A stretch of 64,000 bases of DNA from CAYFWF01 sp964346815. GTDB lineage: Bacteria > Acidobacteriota > Aminicenantia > Aminicenantales > Aminicenantaceae. The position numbers and the translations under genes are program-made. The DNA lies in the NCBI GenBank assembly GCA_964346815.1, contig CAYFWF010000031.1, forward strand, positions 26,954 through 90,953, given 5' to 3'. The notes beneath the pieces were generated by a model, which was given only the letters and a program-made list of their open reading frames with translations, made no database searches and was not told the origin of the DNA. Shown piece by piece: positions 28,577 to 38,790 of the stretch (the stretch's first letter is position 1; each line of letters begins with the position of its first letter).

Positions 28577-31026
<2,450 letters not shown>

Positions 31027-31039
31027 TTGGTCCTCCAAA

Positions 31040-31492
31040 CTATTTGTCAGGCTTCTGGATTTTCAAGACAACCTCTTTTTCTTTTTTCCTTCGATACTTT
31101 TTCAAGATTATGGTCAAAACACCATTCTCGAGAAGGGCTGAAGACTTATCGGGGACAACGGCGGCGGGTAAAAAAACGTACCGGCGGAATGTCCCATATT
31201 CTCTCTCCAGACGATGGTATCTCATCTCGCTTCGCGTTCGTTTTTCTCTCTTGATGCCTTTGATCTCCAAGCGGTTGCTGTGAAGAAGTATGGTAATATC
31301 TTTTTGAGACACTCCAGGAAGTTCGACCGCTATGATCACTTCATTGCCTTTCTCAGAAATATCCACGCATGGAACCCAGCTTTCATCCAGCCCCATAAGG
31401 TCTTTTTTCTGGGAAAAAAATTCGCCGAAAATTTTGTTGATCTCAGCCTCGATTTTGACTATCCTGGAGACAGGTTTGATTTTCTTAACCAT
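31040..31492 (-). CDS. Hsp20/alpha-crystallin small heat-shock protein
   Basis: The 150-residue chaperone has a central alpha-crystallin domain: WVPCVDISEKGNEVIIAVEL, PGVSQKDI, and near the end FLPAAVVPDKSSALLENGVL with the A-x-x-x-n-G-V-L motif. The N-terminal arm (KIEAEINKIFGEFF) is short. The C-terminal tail lacks a clear I-x-I motif but ends VVLKIQKPDK. It holds unfolded proteins for refolding or for Lon, whose gene starts 14 bp downstream. I looked for a CIRCE inverted repeat upstream and saw none. Confidence 0.93.
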   Translation of the reverse strand: MVKKIKPVSRIVKIEAEINKIFGEFFSQKKDLMGLDESWVPCVDISEKGNEVIIAVELPGVSQKDITILLHSNRLEIKGIKREKRTRSEMRYHRLEREYGTFRRYVFLPAAVVPDKSSALLENGVLTIILKKYRRKKEKEVVLKIQKPDK

Positions 31493-31580
31493 TGTTTTGC
31501 CTTGAACCTCCCCTCCGCCTGAGCGCGAGAAGCTGAAGCGTGGAAGATAAAATCATATGCTGAATGAGAGAGCGTTCGAT

Positions 31581-32036
31581 TTATTTTTCTTTTAAAAGGA
31601 CTTCGAGCTCCTTCTTAAATTCCAGGACATCTTTAAATTCTCTGTAAACCGAAGCAAAACGAACATAAGCGACTTTATCCAATGCCTTCAGCTTTTCCAT
31701 TACAAACTGGCCGATCTCGGAGGTGCTGATTTCCTTCTCGGGCCGATCTTGAAGCTTGGTTTCGATTTCTTCGACGATCTCTTCGAGCTTCGGAACAGGG
31801 ACCGGTCTTTTTTCACAGGCTTTGAGCAGTCCCTGTAAAAGTTTCTGGCTGTCGAATCTCTGCCGCTTCCCATCCTTTTTTACAACCATATAAGGAATTT
31901 CTTCGATCTTTTCGTAGGTGGTGTATCTTCTCTCACAGGACAAGCATTCTCTCCGGCGGCGGATGCAAAAGCCATTTTTGCTCTCACGAGAATCTATGAC
32001 CTTGCTTTCTGAATGATCGCAGAAAGGGCATCTCAT
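31581..32036 (-). CDS. nrdR: Transcriptional repressor NrdR
   Basis: The 151-residue repressor of ribonucleotide reductase genes has an N-terminal zinc ribbon (CPFCDHSE ... RRRECLSCERRYTTYE, four cysteines) and an ATP-cone domain starting MVVKKDGKRQRFDSQKL. Length matches the family. Its ATG overlaps the stop of the flippase-like gene by 4 bp. No ribonucleotide reductase gene is nearby and I saw no NrdR box next to it. Confidence 0.96.
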   Translation of the reverse strand: MRCPFCDHSESKVIDSRESKNGFCIRRRRECLSCERRYTTYEKIEEIPYMVVKKDGKRQRFDSQKLLQGLLKACEKRPVPVPKLEEIVEEIETKLQDRPEKEISTSEIGQFVMEKLKALDKVAYVRFASVYREFKDVLEFKKELEVLLKEK

Positions 32037-33061
32037 GAATCAGTTTTTTCTCCTAGTTTTTTAGCCTGAAAGAGGGAAATTCCCTCCTTCCACAATATAG
32101 CATATCCGATGAGATAAGTCATCGCCACCTGGACAGCATGGACCACGATCGTTATGCTCACAGCCCGGTTGGGATCGATGCCGTACAAGGCCGTAAGTCC
32201 AAATTTGCTGAAATAATGAAATCCACCCACCATTCCAGGTGTCGGGATGGAAGCTCCCACCATGGTCAGAAACACATAAGGAAACATAAAGAAAAAAAGC
32301 ACATGAATATCGTAAGCAAAGAGCCATAACCAGTAGTAGAGAATGATGCCTATCCATATCACGAGAGACCAGAATATAAAAACAGCCAGGTTCCCAACAG
32401 AATGAAAAATTTTCAAACCGGTGATGAATTCATCCAAAATGCCCTTGACCTGCTCCCTAAGTTTTTGGGATAAGGGTTTCAGGAAAAAAGAAATGACCTT
32501 CAGAGTCCGTTCTTTAAAAAAGTAAAGAGAAAGCGCGAGAAGAAGAAGAACCGTAGCAAATGCGAGTGCGGCAATACCCCAGAAATACAGATTGGCATAG
32601 GTTTCTTCATCGATATCCAGGATAGATGCATACAAAGGCTTGGCTACGATAAAGGCTCCCAAGAGGAAGCACATGGTGAAAATATCGAAAATTCTTTCCA
32701 CCACCACGGTCCCCATCACAAACCCTTTTTTCATCCCCTCTTTTTGAGCCAAATAAACCGGTTTCACCAGCTCTCCCAGCCTTCCAGGGAAGATAAGGGT
32801 GACCGTAAAGCCTACAGCATTTGCAGCAAACCGGTTGAAAAATTTCACGTTTTTTTTCTCATGCATCAAGAGATACCGCCACCTGATGGCTCTGGTGATC
32901 ATATGGACCGGAACCGTAACGACCAGGATAATGAACAAAAGGAGATCGACCTCGCTTAAGTAATGAAAGACTTCCTTCCAGTCGACGCTCCGGAAGAAAA
33001 AATACAGAAAAACAAAGGTCAATGCGAAGATTATGCCGACACGAAGCCAGTTTTTCCTCAT
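32033..33061 (-). CDS. Flippase-like membrane protein (UPF0104/LPG synthase TM-domain family)
   Basis: The 342-residue protein has about 8 membrane helices. It matches the lysylphosphatidylglycerol-synthase transmembrane domain (AglD/UPF0104): ITRAIRWRYLL near residue 60, LIFPGRLGELVKP near 95, VVVERIFD near 125 and TPGMVGGFHYF near 275. The soluble aminoacyl-transferase half is absent, so it is likely a lipid flippase or a partner in envelope lipid handling. It is first in the minus-strand run and overlaps nrdR by 4 bp. A pair of palindromes lies upstream. Confidence 0.85.
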   Translation of the reverse strand: MRKNWLRVGIIFALTFVFLYFFFRSVDWKEVFHYLSEVDLLLFIILVVTVPVHMITRAIRWRYLLMHEKKNVKFFNRFAANAVGFTVTLIFPGRLGELVKPVYLAQKEGMKKGFVMGTVVVERIFDIFTMCFLLGAFIVAKPLYASILDIDEETYANLYFWGIAALAFATVLLLLALSLYFFKERTLKVISFFLKPLSQKLREQVKGILDEFITGLKIFHSVGNLAVFIFWSLVIWIGIILYYWLWLFAYDIHVLFFFMFPYVFLTMVGASIPTPGMVGGFHYFSKFGLTALYGIDPNRAVSITIVVHAVQVAMTYLIGYAILWKEGISLFQAKKLGEKTDS

Positions 33062-33166
33062 TTTTGCGCCATATTATCACCATCACTCTCCCCTGTCAAA
33101 CTGATTTATTGCGTCACCGATCAATCTGAAAGAATACAACCTTTCCGATCGAGAACCATTTTCAGA

Positions 33167-33224
33167 TTATAACCACCAGTTATAAAAATGAGCCTTTTTC
33201 AATTTTATATAACTAGGAGTTATA
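33167..33224. promoter_or_regulatory. Two operator-like palindromes sharing a TATAAC/GTTATA half-site
   Basis: TTATAAC-5 bp-GTTATAA (33167-33185, perfect) and TATAACT-3 bp-AGTTATA (33208-33224, perfect) have centres 40 bp apart, close to four helical turns. They lie between the flippase-like gene (divergent) and tRNA-Gln. A dimeric repressor binding cooperatively is plausible. Confidence 0.5.
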
Positions 33225-33288
33225 AGAAGCGGAGGAAGCCATGGCAGCTTGAAAAAGGAAGGCGATTCTATTATCATATCGCTACTGC

Positions 33289-33362
33289 TGGGAAGTCGTC
33301 CAATGGCAGGACACATGACTCTGGATCATGGAATCGGGGTTCGAATCCCTGCTTCCCAGCCA
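33289..33362 (+). tRNA. tRNA-Gln (anticodon CTG)
   Basis: The acceptor stem TGGGAAG/CTTCCCA, D arm TCC..GGA, anticodon stem CATGA/TCATG around CTCTGGA, and T arm CGGGG TTCGAAT CCCTG fit a tRNA with anticodon CTG (reads CAG). The CCA end is encoded (33360-33362). Its last 16 or so bases recur four more times downstream in the same orientation and mark the edges of the island at 33363-43819. Confidence 0.95.
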
Positions 33363-33622
33363 CTCTGATTTTCTCCATTTCCAGAGAAAAAATATCCTCT
33401 CTTTGATTTTGTCTTTTGTATTCTAGATCCGCAGTTTCAGCAATTTTACAACCTATTGGCACAAGCAATTAAACGAATCAGCATGGTATGATCAACTTGC
33501 TGCACCTTTCTTTGAACAGTCGTCCTGCAGGAATGTTTATCTCTGTTCAGATGCGTACAGGAGTTGTGCGAGAATGGACATATATTGCTGAACAAGCATT
33601 CGAAAATCCCAGGAGTTAATAT

Positions 33623-33638
33623 TGGCATGTTTGTTGCA
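33623..33638 (+). promoter_or_regulatory. Perfect sigma-54 promoter of cassette 1
   Basis: The site reads TGGCATGTTTGTTGCA and matches TGGCAYRNNNNTTGCW fully, with GG and GC 10 bp apart. It lies 40 bp before the ATG of the permease at 33678, giving a leader of about 28 nt that includes the GGAG site. Confidence 0.75.
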
Positions 33639-33677
33639 AATTAAAATAAGCAATGCAGGTTTTCACGGAGATTGATC

Positions 33678-36053
33678 ATGTTTAAGAACTACTTCAAAAT
33701 TGCGCTTAGGCAAATAAAAAGACAGAAGGGTTACTCATTCATCAACATATCAGGTCTTGCAATCGGTATGACCTGTTGCCTGCTTATCCTGCTGTGGGTT
33801 CAGGATGAGCTCAGTTATGATAGGTTTCATGAAAATGCGGATCATATTTACAGGGTTATTAAAATCTGGAGGAAAGGTGAAACTGCCCACTATGCCACGA
33901 CTCCGGCTCCTCTTGCGCAAGCTTTGAAAGAAGAATTCCCAGAGATAAACAATTCGGCCCGATTTGATCCTGCAGGACAGATGATAGTCGCTCATGACAA
34001 GACGACTTTTTATGAAAATAACGGTGCTTATGCCGATCCATCTTTTTTTGAATTATACACCTTCCCTTTTGTTAAGGGGGATCCTAAGACTGCTCTTTCC
34101 AACCCCAGTTCTATTGTTATCACAGAAAGCATGGCGGATAAATATTTTGGTGCCGAAGACGCTATGAGGAAGACTCTCAGGATTAACAATCAGTATGATT
34201 TTTTAGTTACTGGGATTATGAAGAATATTCCCCGTCAATCCCATATGCAATTCGTCAATTTTTTCATTCCATTCACGCGCATCAAGGAAATCCAGGGACG
34301 TGGTCAGGAAACCCATGTGGACTGGCATAATACAGCTTTTTATACCTATGTGTTGCTCAAAAAGAACATCTCCTATCAGGATGTCTCAGAGAAAATATCC
34401 GAGTACCTAAAAAAACATATTCCCGAATCGACTTCGTCTTTATACTTACAACCTCTCAAACGAATTCACCTTTATTCATCGAACCTGCGGCTGAATATTG
34501 CGACTGGTAATATTACAAATATCTACATATTTTCCGTAATGGCTTTTTTTATTTTGGCAATCGCCTGTATCAATTTTATGAATCTGGCGACAGCGTGCTC
34601 AGGGAGGCGCTCGAAAGAAATCGGGATGAGAAAAGTCATCGGAGCCAGCCGGGGAAATCTGGTGAGACAATTCTTCGGCGAATCGGTTGTTTTATCCTTA
34701 TTGGCTATCATAGTCGCTATAACCATTGTCTCTATGATGTTACCGGTTTTTAACACCCTATCGGGGAAGAACATTTCCTCAGGCGAATTGTTGAATATCA
34801 ATTTCATTTTGGGTTTAATCAGCATTGCGCTCCTTACAGGAATATTATCAGGCAGCTATCCTGCTTTGTTTCTTTCGTCATTTCAACCTGTAAAGGCTTT
34901 GAAAGAATCTTTCCGTACAGGTTCGGAAGGAGCTCTTTTTAGAAAGGTCCTTGTTATTTTTCAATTTTCTCTGATGATTATTTTAGTCATAGGGACTATT
35001 GTGATTTACAATCAGCTTAAGTATATCCAAAATTCAAATCTTGGTTTTGATAAGGAGCACTTGATTTATTTGCCGATGAATCACTACGTCCAGTTGAAGT
35101 ATGAATCTTTTAAAAACGATTTATTAAAAAATTCTGATATCTTAAATGTTTCGGCTTCCTCAAGTCTGCCATTCTGGGGTACAGATATCGCAACCGAAGA
35201 CGTGAGCTGGGAAGGTAAAGTTCCTGGTGAAGATTTCTTATTGCGAGGCGTGGGCGTTGATTACGGTTTTATCGAAACGTTTAAAATTGAGATGGCTAAA
35301 GGACGAGATTTTTCACGAGAATTCTCAACCGATCGGAAAAATTATATTCTGAACAGCAAGGCTGTCGAGGCGATGCAGCTAAAATCTCCTCTCGGGAAAC
35401 AGCTTACTTTAATGGGCAACACTGGTTCTATCATAGGAATAGTCAAGGATTATCATTTCAAGCCCCTTAATCTTTCATTGGAACCTCTGGTATTGAGATT
35501 GTATGATCCTCAATGGTTTCGTTTTATTTATGTCAGGATCAAGCCGGAAAAGACTTCGGAAGTCTTAACATATACGGAAAACCAATGGAAGCAATTTTTC
35601 CCCGGTGTTCCTTTCCAATTCGTTTTTGTAGATCAGGCTCTCGCGAATATATATGCAGCTGTCGGGCGAATCGGCAGTCTGTTCAGGTATTTCACCATTT
35701 TTGCTATCGCAATTGCATGCATCGGCCTGTTCGGGCTTTCTGCATACGTCGCAGAACAGCGCACAAAGGAAATCGGCATTCGGAAAGTGCTCGGGGCTAC
35801 AGTTCCAAATGTGGCGCTTTTGCTTTCCAGACAATTCATCAAATGGGTGCTCATCGCCAACCTAGCGGCCTGGCCTGTCGCTTATTTTGTGATGAAGGAG
35901 TGGCTAAATAACTTTGCCTATCGAACACGTCTCGGATTGGATATTTTTATCCTTTCCGGACTGATGGCATTTGTTATTGCTTTGTTGACGGTGAGTTTTC
36001 AATCGATAAAGGCGGCGTTGGCCGATCCGGTGGATAACCTGCGGTATGAGTGA
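33678..36053 (+). CDS. FtsX/MacB-type ABC transporter permease, stand-alone
   Basis: The 791-residue permease has two MacB_PCD-plus-FtsX halves: helix 1 in the segment SFINISGLAIGMTCCLLILL, a periplasmic domain, three helices (about 280-440, with FMNLATACSGRRSKEIGMRK), a second periplasmic domain, and a final three-helix FtsX block with EQRTKEIGIRKVLGA. It ends VDNLRYE. The ATG at 33678 has GGAG 7 bp upstream; a TTG two codons earlier is too close to it. No ATPase gene is adjacent. The best relatives are the acidobacterial-type orphan permeases. It fills cassette 1 and ends 46 bp before the 174-bp repeat A. Its sigma-54 promoter travels with it. Confidence 0.9.
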   Translation: MFKNYFKIALRQIKRQKGYSFINISGLAIGMTCCLLILLWVQDELSYDRFHENADHIYRVIKIWRKGETAHYATTPAPLAQALKEEFPEINNSARFDPAGQMIVAHDKTTFYENNGAYADPSFFELYTFPFVKGDPKTALSNPSSIVITESMADKYFGAEDAMRKTLRINNQYDFLVTGIMKNIPRQSHMQFVNFFIPFTRIKEIQGRGQETHVDWHNTAFYTYVLLKKNISYQDVSEKISEYLKKHIPESTSSLYLQPLKRIHLYSSNLRLNIATGNITNIYIFSVMAFFILAIACINFMNLATACSGRRSKEIGMRKVIGASRGNLVRQFFGESVVLSLLAIIVAITIVSMMLPVFNTLSGKNISSGELLNINFILGLISIALLTGILSGSYPALFLSSFQPVKALKESFRTGSEGALFRKVLVIFQFSLMIILVIGTIVIYNQLKYIQNSNLGFDKEHLIYLPMNHYVQLKYESFKNDLLKNSDILNVSASSSLPFWGTDIATEDVSWEGKVPGEDFLLRGVGVDYGFIETFKIEMAKGRDFSREFSTDRKNYILNSKAVEAMQLKSPLGKQLTLMGNTGSIIGIVKDYHFKPLNLSLEPLVLRLYDPQWFRFIYVRIKPEKTSEVLTYTENQWKQFFPGVPFQFVFVDQALANIYAAVGRIGSLFRYFTIFAIAIACIGLFGLSAYVAEQRTKEIGIRKVLGATVPNVALLLSRQFIKWVLIANLAAWPVAYFVMKEWLNNFAYRTRLGLDIFILSGLMAFVIALLTVSFQSIKAALADPVDNLRYE

Positions 36054-36099
36054 ATAGAGTTATCTAAGTCCTCAGCTTCTATTGTGCGAATTGCCTGTG

Positions 36100-36273
36100 A
36101 CAGGCTTGTGCCCATTTTGTGTCTATTTCAAGGCAAAAAATACGAAAAAATATCAAAACTAACGAAACTAAACGAAAAGAAAAAATTTTGTGCTTTCAAT
36201 CACTTAGCTCGCAATTGCTTGATATTGAACAAGTTAAAAAAACAGCGGGGCACGAATCCCTGCTTCCCAGCCA
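36100..36273 (+). repeat. 174-bp cassette-end repeat, copy A, ending in tRNA-Gln 3' tail
   Basis: It starts ACAGGCTTGTG and ends CTGCTTCCCAGCCA, the tRNA-Gln terminus with CCA. Copies B and C are also exactly 174 bp and about 85-90% identical by eye. Near its left end is an 11-bp tandem repeat (GTGCCCATTTT/GTGTCTATTTC). ACGAAA iterons at 36142, 36162 and 36172 have spacings of 20 and 10 bp, i.e. on one helix face. This copy keeps more of the tRNA T-arm (GGGG..CGAATCCC) than B or C. Confidence 0.85.
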
Positions 36274-36507
36274 CACTGTCAAAGAGGTTTTTCAGGGGGG
36301 ATAATGGCAAAATTTCTTTTCTGTTGATTGGCTCGTCGTTATGCAAATGCAGGCGATTTTAAACAATTTTCATCACAAAACGTTGCGCTAGAAAAGGTGA
36401 TTCGGGTAATTTCTTTTACAGAGGAAGAGGTTTATATTTATTTATATTTGGGCTTCGATGACATCAATATCCATATCACGTTGAGATATGCTCATCCGCT
36501 TCCTGAG

Positions 36508-36698
36508 ATGAAAAGAAAGCGGTGGAGATTTTGGCTTCTTTGTTATCTGGGCAACAAATCCAGGAAGAAGCTATTGCCATTAATATAGAAGCGCCAGTCA
36601 GAGTCCATGATGGGAACAAATTTATCGAGAATCTAGCTATAGGAGATTTTGAAATCCATGAGGATGGAGTGCTTCAGGATATTGAGGCTATGACTTGA
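36508..36698 (+). pseudogene. Relic of a VWFA-related-domain protein
   Basis: Read with one frameshift near 36540, the segment gives MKRKRWRFWLL, then LSGQQIQEEAIAINIEAPVR, VHDGNKFIENLAIGDFEIHE and DGVLQDIEAMT before a TGA. This is the N-terminal strand region of the acidobacterial VWFA-related family (V-x-V-x-D-x-x-G-x-F-v-x-x-L-x-x-x-D-F-x-v-x-E-D-G-x-x-Q-x-I). The VWA domain itself is missing. It is a decayed passenger gene at the left end of cassette 2. Confidence 0.6.
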
Positions 36699-36757
36699 GG
36701 TTTGATGTGCTGGCGCCATTCGATGACAGAATAGAAGTCGACTTTAGTTGTTTTCGC

Positions 36758-37954
36758 TCAATCTCCAATCCATCCTTCGCCGTCGGTTCGCAGAATGAAC
36801 GCGTCGTAAGAGCGGCCATTAACGAGTTGGATCAGACCAGCAACGAGGTAACCTCCATCCTCGAGTTCGGCCAGAGCCATGCCGCCATAAACGGTATGCT
36901 GTTCAAGCAGGGATCGCCTCCACTGAACATTGCCATCTTCGTCGACGCGGCTGAGCAGGATACCGTTCGCAATTGCACCTATCAGATAGGTTCCGTCGCT
37001 GAGGCGAATCATGGAATTGGCATAATCATCGAAGGTCGAATCACCGAAGGATGTTTCCCATTCCAGTTCACCGGTCGATGTGCAATGGGCAAGCCATGTA
37101 TCTGCCTGCCGGGGTGAACTGCTCATCGAGAAACCGGCCAGCAGGAATCCACCATCCTCAACCTGAGCGACCTGGGAAGGGTACTGCCAACCAGCGAGTT
37201 CGTAGCGATGCGCCCACTTGATGCTACCGTCGGCTTCAAGTTCTATCAGCTTGCCATCCTCCTCGATACTCGCTGCGAGAACGAGATCGCCATCAGGAGT
37301 TTCGAGAGCATCCAGTACGAGTTCTTCCCCTGGGTGTTCGACCGTGTACTCCCAGATGATATCGCCTTCCTGTGACACACAAATGGCATATTCATCCCTG
37401 CCTCCTCCGATGGATTCAGTAAATCCGTAGAGCAGCAGTTTCCCGTTCGACAGGTTGAGCATCCCGAACGGCCACTCCCTTCGCGCTCTGCCGTATGTCT
37501 TGAACCAGTCCTCGCTGCCATCCCCAGCGATCTTGAGTAGAAAAAAGTCTCGGTCGCCAGCGCCGTACGAATCCGTTTCGCCAAAGATGTAGTAGCCTCC
37601 ATCCTTGGCTAGCCCGACCGACATTGCTTGCTCGTATCCGTCTCCACCCCAGGTTCGTTCCCAAATCACATCGCCATCGAGGGTCAATTTCATAAAGAGG
37701 GCATCTCCCGAATACGGCGGCATGTGCAAATGGTTCGTCGCGCCGACCGCAAGGATATTTCTATCTTGCGTGAGAACAATATTGAAGAATGCGCCATAGT
37801 TAGGGCCCTCAAAGGTTCTCAACCATGTGTTTGGACTATCGGTAGCTGTATCAGAAGGTTGCTGCGTATTAGACAGATCCTGTTTTCTGCATGACATGCA
37901 AGCGGAGAACAGGACAAAAAAGACAAATGGGATATAGTGCCATTTCTTGATCAC
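36758..37954 (-). CDS. Beta-propeller-type lipoprotein with DGG(Y)-repeats
   Basis: The 398-residue protein has a signal peptide ending near FSACMSC, a probable lipobox. The mature protein is built of about six repeats of 45-50 residues with the pattern WERTWGGDGYEQA...LAKDGGYYIFG...DRDFFLLKIAGDGSEDW. These are the repeats of secreted beta-propeller proteins common in Bacteroidota, Acidobacteriota and archaea. A catalytic role is not evident; binding or a surface role is more likely. It is the only gene of cassette 2 on the minus strand. Its codon use appears more G+C-rich than the surrounding spacers. I see no ribosome binding site stronger than AGGGAGG about 7 bp before the start. Confidence 0.7.
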   Translation of the reverse strand: MIKKWHYIPFVFFVLFSACMSCRKQDLSNTQQPSDTATDSPNTWLRTFEGPNYGAFFNIVLTQDRNILAVGATNHLHMPPYSGDALFMKLTLDGDVIWERTWGGDGYEQAMSVGLAKDGGYYIFGETDSYGAGDRDFFLLKIAGDGSEDWFKTYGRARREWPFGMLNLSNGKLLLYGFTESIGGGRDEYAICVSQEGDIIWEYTVEHPGEELVLDALETPDGDLVLAASIEEDGKLIELEADGSIKWAHRYELAGWQYPSQVAQVEDGGFLLAGFSMSSSPRQADTWLAHCTSTGELEWETSFGDSTFDDYANSMIRLSDGTYLIGAIANGILLSRVDEDGNVQWRRSLLEQHTVYGGMALAELEDGGYLVAGLIQLVNGRSYDAFILRTDGEGWIGD

Positions 37955-38351
37955 GACTGCCTCCCTTATTGTAGATTCATTCGGTTCATGCCACCCAACA
38001 TGATATTGTGCGAACCCTCTTCGTAAAATTATACCTATTAAAAGATATCTAATTCAACATTAACAAATTATTAAACTATGCTCGGATCGCTTAATAATCG
38101 ACGTTGAACTGGATATTGAATTTAAGAGTCCCGTTTAATTCCATTTAGACATACGGTTCAACATTGCGCAATTATGCAACATCCCGCTCCTTTAAACACT
38201 CCGGGCAGCTACAGCAGGCCCGATCAACAGCTTGAGGTATGAATAATTCCGCAACCACTTACATAAACCTTTTTTTCACTTTCGTCGTTATAGACAATGA
38301 ATAATTCGATTTAAGGAATCTACAGTAAAGAAAAGAGCTCTTCTAATAATT
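37955..38351. other. AT-rich stretch with a permease-tail relic
   Basis: This 397-bp stretch in cassette 2 holds no intact gene. The only recognisable content is the 14-codon permease relic at 38202-38246. Confidence 0.5.
38202..38246 (+). pseudogene. C-terminal relic of an FtsX-type permease (14 codons)
   Basis: The codons read RAATAGPINSLRYE and then TAA. The intact permease ending at 56073 finishes RAATANPVNSLRYE, so 12 of 14 residues match and the stop is in the same place. Nothing upstream can be read as the rest of the gene. Confidence 0.6.
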
Positions 38352-38756
38352 ATGATTATAGCATTGGGATTTCAGCAGTTGGTGTCCAGAAACAACTCTC
38401 AAACCGTACTTCCAAAACCGACTGGGCTTTACTGGGCCATGGAACCAACCCATTCTTTTCTGAACGCTAAACCAGCCAAAGCCAACACCCTTTTCCCGGT
38501 CATTCTCTATTCTGCCTCCGGTGTCATGAATGCCAACACGCTCTTATCCGAAGAGCTGGCCAGCCATGGGTATGTCCTATTCAGCATTGGTCATTCTTAC
38601 TGGTGTGAGTTTTACTTCGATTCCGAAGGAAAAACCACTCCCCTGAATAAGAACAATGAATATTACAAGCAATTATGGAAAGAGGAAGGTTACTGTTCAA
38701 ATCCCGGAATGAAAAAACCGCAAAGTGATTCATTGATAATATTAAGTGGATCATAA
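38352..38756 (+). pseudogene. Truncated alpha/beta-hydrolase (PAF-acetylhydrolase-like), N-terminal part
   Basis: The 134-residue frame contains FPVILYSASGVMNANTLLSE, then ELASHGYVLFSIGH, the region around the oxyanion hole of PAF-acetylhydrolase/dienelactone-type hydrolases. The family's nucleophile motif GHSxGG and everything after it are missing, and the reading frame ends in unrelated sequence (SLIILSGS). It overlaps the spacer before the next gene. It is best seen as a broken gene of the island; a functional short protein is unlikely. Confidence 0.6.
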
Positions 38757-38790
38757 AGGATCGGATATAAAAACAAGGAGGAAAACACAG

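Noticed and set aside
31493..31580. CIRCE element before the small heat-shock gene
   Set aside because: No TTAGCACTC/GAGTGCTAA inverted repeat is present.
36084..36362. Short frame through repeat A (a similar frame exists in repeat B)
   Set aside because: Copy C has stops in the same frame and the product ends in translated tRNA sequence; conservation is at the DNA level.
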